From: Bactericera cockerelli
Taxonomy: Eukaryota > Arthropoda > Insecta > Hemiptera > Triozidae
Assembly: GCA_024516035.1 (NCBI GenBank)
Contig: CM044964.1
Span: forward strand, 9,245,736 to 9,309,735
Reading direction: 5' to 3'
DNA length: 64,000 nt
In this document: positions 58,435 through 64,000 of the stretch, one piece after another
Position numbering within the stretch: the first letter of the stretch is position 1
Layout: every line of letters starts with the position of its first letter
Position numbers and translations under genes: made by a program
Notes under the pieces: model-generated
Told to the model about the DNA's origin: nothing
What the model saw: the letters and a program-made list of their open reading frames with translations, nothing else
Database searches by the model: none

Positions 58435-58640
58435 TGTCCCGGTAGCTCAGTGGTAAAGGCGGCACTCTGTGAATCCAGAGATTCCAGATGTCGTGGGTTC
58501 GCAACCCAGCCGGGACATGACAAGTTATACTCCCATTTGGGATTTTTACCACATAATAATATGTCTTGGGCTTACTGCTGGAATAATGGGACTTTAAAAG
58601 TCCTAATCGGGCAGTATAAATAAGGCGATATTATCATTAT
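58435..58640 (+). mobile_element. tRNA-derived SINE, family E
   Basis: The head CCCGGTAGCTCAGTGGTAAA has B-box GGGTTCGCAACCC. The 3' part ACTTTAAAAGTCCTAATCGG leads to an ATTATTATT tail. Tail-like pieces recur at 12775-12830, 27470-27550 and 40190-40250. Confidence 0.65.
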
Positions 58641-59968
58641 TATTTTGTTGTCACCGTGGTCGAGTGGAGTAGGGCACTGCCCTGCACACACCGTGACCTG
58701 GGTTCGATCTCCAGCAGCGCAGAAATTTCATGCCCTGTACTTGGATGTCCGGGGTCTTATCTGTTGATGAGAGCCAAAGGGTTTGAAAAAGCTGTTATGG
58801 CCCTCGTTTTAGAAAGCACTCTCACTCTCATAATCTCCTAATATCCCTTTTAGGCGTCACACAATGCACTCTGATTGGTTAATTTATTATAATTTTTTTA
58901 AGTTTCCATGTATTTAATTTTTCAAATAAACATCTTCAACAAATATGAGGGTATACCCACCTTCAATAGATAAAAATCTTGTGCTGAAGGTGGGGATTTG
59001 AATGTGAATGAGATTTGAATGAGACAACCAATCAGATTGCGTTGTGTGACAGTTTAAACGGAGATTCGGGGATTTTGAGAGTGGAGAGTGTTTCTGGAAC
59101 GGAACACTGGTGTCCAATACTCAATTTTTTTTTCTTCAATTCTAAACGGCTGGATAGACCAAAGAAGTCCAACTGCTGAAAAATAGCATTATTGTCATAA
59201 TGATATTCGTTTGTTCCTGTACACGTGTTCACTAAACATTAGACAGTTCACATCACAATATGTATAGTTGTATAACTTGTATATGTATAGACTTACAGAC
59301 TTACACTGTTAGTGTCTATTCCGTAGGTAAGTGAATATTAATCTCACAATCCCTACATAACATCAATATCCTTCGATTTACCAGGACTAGAATATCACTA
59401 GGTCCCTATTGTCCAATAATCTTCCCGTTAGCGATATATTCTGGCAAAAAGTCCCCCCGTCAGAATTTGAACCATCAACCTTCTGATTAAGAGGCAGAGC
59501 AGAGGGGTACTCCAATAAAATTGGTATCTAGTGAATAATATTGTAGGGCGTAGGTACCGCTGTATCTAGTTATCTCCTATGACTATGGAAATACTTGCTA
59601 TCTAGTGTAAGTACCTATCGAATATATATTATTACTTCCGATAAATTTCTAATATTAGAAATCGGAAATATTGTGTTCGTTTTTGTATATAAAAAAATAT
59701 TTTTTTTCTCCGATTTCAATTTTTTCATATTTTCGGACGTTTTTTTTTTTATCCAGTGGTAGCAATGCCATTCCATATAACCATCCCATCAACTAACATT
59801 TGACCATCATTTGACCTCTTATAATATCCTGTCCTTTTCACGTGTTATGTGTCTTGACTCAGCTATCTCACTTTCTAATGGTAATATGAGCTTTTAATCG
59901 ACTTGTTTAAAAAAAAGTAAAATTTTAGTGACCTGTTCTAAATAGTTCCCTCTTAAAAAATAGGTATG

Positions 59969-60112
59969 GTTATCATATTTGTGTTAATCACTTTCGTGAT
60001 ATCACAACTACTCAAACTCGATTTACTAAATCTGCGCTGAAACCGGGACTTGAACCACCGACCTCCAAGTTACAAGTTCGCCGCCTTATCAATCAAGCTA
60101 CTGAGGTCGGTA
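59969..60112 (-). mobile_element. tRNA-derived SINE, family C, minus copy
   Basis: TATCATATTTGTGTTAATCA is on the left and AAGCTACTGAGGTCGG on the right. Confidence 0.7.
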
Positions 60113-60402
60113 ATAGTAGGTATGACTTTAAATTTAAATAACCTTTTTAAAATAGTATAAGTACTCTGTTGAAACAGTATTAGGAATTTCAATTTCAAAG
60201 ACCTGTTTACAAGAGTACCTACCTACCCTGTTTAAAAATGTAGTTATGAATATACATTTTAATGACCTGTTTAAAATTTTAACTTTTTTAATATAGGTAA
60301 TAGTAAATAATTTAAATTTTGAAGGACCTGTTTAAAATAGTAGGTATGAAAACTCAAAAAAAAAACTTGTAGACAAAATAACTAATGATTAACCAATTAA
60401 CA

Positions 60403-63335
60403 ACTGGACAGTTCCGCCACTGCGCGTCGCTTTAGAGACAGATTAGGTATTGAGATGAGTGGTAGACAGTGTCTACTGAGTGTCAAAACTGTAGAGTAAC
60501 TGATTAACTAATAAAGAAATAACCAATGATTAACCAATTATCTATGTACTGGACAAAATATTGAATGATAAGGGTTGGGTGGAAGAGATTGCCTAAGGCA
60601 ATAACCCCGCCCTTTAGTTAGAACATATTGTATATATTTATTTATTTTTTCTTTATTTTTTTCTTCTGTTATATTGTATATTGTATTTTCATTTGTAATT
60701 ATTTGTATTGTATGTATATGTCCTATTACCTAATAAAGTGTAAATAAATAAATAAAAAATAAATAAATGATACAGGAACCCATGTTATCCGCCACTGTTG
60801 GTAGCTCAAGAGAAAGATTAGGTATTGAGATGAATGGGAGACAGTGTCTACTGAGTGTCAAAACTCTAAAGTAACTATTTAACTAATAGAAAAAATAACC
60901 AATGATTAAGTAATTAACTATGTACTGGACAAATGACTTAATGATAGGGGAACCCTTGTTATCCGCCACTGTTGGTAGCTCAAGAGCAAGATTAGGTATT
61001 GAGATGAATGGGAGACTCTACTGAGTGTCAAAACTCTAAAGTAACTATTTAACTAATAAAGAAATAACCAATGATTAACCAATTATCTATGTACTGAACA
61101 AAATATTGAATGATACAGGAACCAATGTTATCCGCCACTGTGGGTAGCTCAAGAGAAAGATTAGGTATTGAGATGAGTGGGAGACCGTGTCTACTGAGTG
61201 TCAAAACTCTAAAGTAACTATTTAACTAATAAAAAAAATAACCAATTAACTTTGTACTGGACAAATTACTGAATGATATGGGAACCTATGTTATCCGCCA
61301 CTGTGGGTAACTCAAGAGAAAGATTAGGTATTGAGATGAGTGGGAGACAGTGTCTACTGAGTGTCAAAACTCTAAAGTAACTATTTAACTAATAGAAAAA
61401 ATAACCAATGATTAAGTAATTAACTATGTACTGGACAAATGACTTAATGATAGGGGAACCCTTGTTATCCGCCACTGTTGGTAGCTCTAGAGCAAGATTA
61501 GGTATTGAGATGAGTGGGAGACAGTGTCTATTGTCTACTGAGTGTCAAAACTCTAGAGTAACTAATTAACTAATAGAAAAAATAAATAATGATTAAGTAA
61601 TTAACTATGTACTGGACAAATTACTGAATGATAGAGGAAGAGGAACCCATGTTATCCGCCACTGTTGGTAGCTCAAGAGCAAGATTAGGTATTGAGATGA
61701 GTGAGAGACATTGTCTACTGAGTGTCAAAACTCTAAAGTAACTATTTAACTAATAGAAAAAATAACCAATGATTAAGTAAATAACTATGTACTGGACAAA
61801 TGACTTAATGATAGGGGAACCCTTGTTATCCGCCACTGTTGGTAGCTCAAGAGAAAGATTAGGTATTGAGATGAGTGAGAGACAGTGTCTACTGAGTGTC
61901 AAAACTCTAAAGTAACTATTTAACTAATAGAAAAAATAACCAATGATTAACCAATTATCTATGTATACTGGACAAAATATTGAATGATACAGGAACCCAT
62001 GTTATCCGCCACTGTTGGTAGCTCAAGACCAAGATTAGGTATTGAGATGAGTGAGAGACAGTGTCTACTGAGTGTCAAAACTCTAAAGTAACTATTTAAC
62101 TAATAGAAAAAATAACCAATGATTAAGTAATTAACTATGTACTGGACAAATGACTTAATGATAGGGGAACCCTTGTTATCCGCCACTGTTGGTAGCTCAA
62201 GAGCAAGATTAGGTATTAAGATGAGTGAGAGACATTGTCTACTGAGTGTCAAAACTCTAAAGTAACTATTTAACTAATAGAAAAAATAACCAATGATTAA
62301 GTAAATAACTATGTACTGGACAAATGACTTAATGATACAGGAACCCTTGTTATCCGCCACTGTTGGTAGCTCAAGACCAAGATTAGGTATTGAGATGAGT
62401 GAGAGACAGTGTCTACTGAGTGTCAAAACTCTAAAGTAACTATTTAACTAATAGAAAAAATAACCAATGATTAAGTAATTAACTATGTACTGGACAAATG
62501 ACTTAATGATAGGGGAACCCTTGTTATCCGCCACTGTTGGTAGCTCAAGAGCAAGATTAGGTATTGAGATGAGTGGGTGACAGTGTCTACTGAGTGTCAA
62601 AACTCTAAAGTAACTATTTAACTAATAAAGAAATAACCAATGATTAACCAATAACCATGTACCTACTGGACAAATTACTGAATGATACAGGAACCCTTGT
62701 TATCCGCCACTGTTGGTAGCTCAAGAGCAAGATTAGGTATTGAGATGAGTGAGAGACATTGTCTACTGAGTGTCAAAACTCTAAAGTAACTATTTAACTA
62801 ATAGAAAAAATAACCAATGATTAAGTAAATAACTATGTACTGGACAAATGACTTAATGATACAGGAGCCCTTGTTATCCGCCACTGTTGGTAGCTCAAGA
62901 GCAAGATTAGGTATTGAGATGAGTGAGAGACAGTGTCTACTGAGTGTCAAAACTCTAAAGTAACTATTTAACTAATAGAAAAAATAACCAATGATTAAGT
63001 AATTAACTATGTACTGGACAAATGACTTAATGATAGGGGAACCCTTGTTATCCGCCACTGTTGGTAGCTCAAGAGCAAGATTAGGTATTGAGATGAGTGG
63101 GTGACAGTGTCTACTGAGTGTCAAAACTCTAAAGTAACTATTTAACTAATAAAGAAATAACCAATGATTAACCAATAACCATGTACCTACTGGACAAATT
63201 ACTGAATGATACAGGAACCCTTGTTATCCGCCACTGTTGGTAGCTCAAGAGCAAGATTAGGTATTGAGATGAGTGGGTGACAGTGTCTACTGAGTGTCAA
63301 AACTCTATAGTAACTAATTAACTAATGGACTAATT
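60403..63335 (+). repeat. 170-176 bp satellite array (about 16 units)
   Basis: The marker GTTATCCGCCACTGTTGG recurs every 160-190 bp from 60403 to 63221. Units also hold TTAGGTATTGAGATGAGTG, CTACTGAGTGTCAAAACTC and TATTTAACTAATAGAAAAAA. Two linker types (GATAGGGGAACCC and GATACAGGAACCC) mostly alternate. A LINE tail interrupts the first unit. Confidence 0.9.
60571..60774 (+). mobile_element. LINE 3' end inserted in the satellite array
   Basis: It starts AGGGTTGGGTGGAAGAG, contains the hairpin ATTGCC-TAA-GGCAAT and ends in an AATAAATAAATA tail. AATGATA flanks both sides, consistent with a target-site duplication in a satellite unit. Confidence 0.65.
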
Positions 63336-64000
63336 AACAAATGATACAACTACCTACCCGTGTAATTATAGAGGTGTCAAAGTCTGTGTCTGGCTGTGGA
63401 GAGAGCTAGTTTTAATTGATCTACAAGTCACCGGGGTCGGGTGGTGTAGCACACTCACGGTGACCTGGGTTCGATCCCTGTAAGCTCAGAATTTTTTTGG
63501 CTCTATACTTAGAATGCTCAAAAAACTCTCGTATTTTGTCCAAGAGAATTAAAAATGTCATTACTTTATTCTACATTAGTTTTGTTTCAATCACTATAAA
63601 TTTTGTTTTTGTAAAAAAAGATGGTCCGATTTCCTTTAGATACAATTTATTACAATGAGTGACAATAATTAGCTACCCATACAAGAAATCAAATCAATTA
63701 AGTCTCGTTACATAGTTATTGCAATATAATAGATTAAGTAGGTAGGTAGGTAAACATGTCCCTAGCTGTAAATAAAACTCGACCTCCTTGAGCTGTAAAT
63801 AAAACTCGACCTCCTTGCAGTGGTAAGGAAACAATAGGAAAGAACAATAAGAAATATTAAAGTAATAAATTATACTGTTCCTAACTACACAGGATGAAGT
63901 CCATTTAAAACAAGAATTAGCTCTTAGCATTAACCCCCCCCCCCCCCCCCCCCTATTGTTTTTTTACCCCCATCTATCCTGTGTCTAACCCTCCCCTTCC
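63336..64000. other. Right end of the window
   Basis: It has a SINE D head at 63428, a short duplicated GAGCTGTAAATAAAACTCGA at 63769-63812, and the poly-C run. No gene is seen. Confidence 0.4.
63934..63953. repeat. Poly-C run of 20
   Basis: Twenty consecutive C on the plus strand. Exact length is unreliable in homopolymers. Confidence 0.85.

Larger units (their letters stand above)
57685..60402. other. Region after lipocalin exon 2
   Basis: No exon was recognised. It holds SINEs D, E and C, a head-only palindrome repeat and AT-rich sequence. Confidence 0.4.

Noticed and set aside
58435..58520. Possible genuine tRNA gene (A and B boxes)
   Set aside because: It continues into a SINE body shared with other copies and the cloverleaf arms do not pair convincingly. 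The same holds for 49607, 50567, 25987 and 63428.
60403..63335. CRISPR or rDNA spacer repeats
   Set aside because: Head-to-tail 170-176 bp monomers without spacers and no rRNA sequence; satellite DNA.

Overview
The window is eukaryotic nuclear DNA. It has AT-rich introns and spacers, GC-richer exons with GT-AG junctions, several tRNA-headed SINE families, LINE remnants and many small DNA-transposon derivatives. Protein similarity and repeat style point to an arthropod, most likely an insect and possibly a hemipteran. I cannot name the species from sequence alone.

Layout: (1) 1-2469, minus strand: four internal exons of SDR39U1, an NAD(P)-dependent epimerase-like protein; both ends are missing. 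(2) 5576-30302, plus strand: VPS15/PIK3R4, the pseudokinase scaffold of the class III PI3-kinase complex, in 23 exons covering kinase, HEAT and WD40 parts. Its last exon has frame breaks, and its terminal codons run into an array of about 39 units. (3) 34062-35898, minus: COMMD2, three exons. (4) 36729-45311, plus: a complete nine-exon SERINC family membrane protein. COMMD2 and SERINC are head to head. (5) 47538-48021, minus: DNAJC19/TIM14, a mitochondrial import J-protein, convergent with SERINC; its first exon is not resolved. (6) 54568-57684, plus: first two exons of a secreted lipocalin-like protein. (7) 58 kb to the end: SINEs and a 170-176 bp satellite of about 16 units. These are housekeeping genes with no evident shared pathway.

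The most unusual feature is where the tandem repeats lie. In VPS15 and SERINC they repeatedly straddle exon boundaries: four arrays copy an exon's 3' end together with its 5' splice donor, two tandem duplications copy a 3' acceptor with the head of its exon, one intronic array runs up to an acceptor, and one array copies the last codons and stop codon of VPS15. The last puts a perfect TGACGTCA octamer in nearly every unit. This pattern is seen directly and could be a lineage-specific mutational process or, in part, a long-read assembly effect.

The introns also hold well-preserved small transposons with readable termini: three 129-bp MITEs with 3-bp target duplications, three TTAA-flanked piggyBac-like MITEs, a Helitron-like element, a hAT-like MITE with an 8-bp target duplication, and several nested SINE and LINE insertions.
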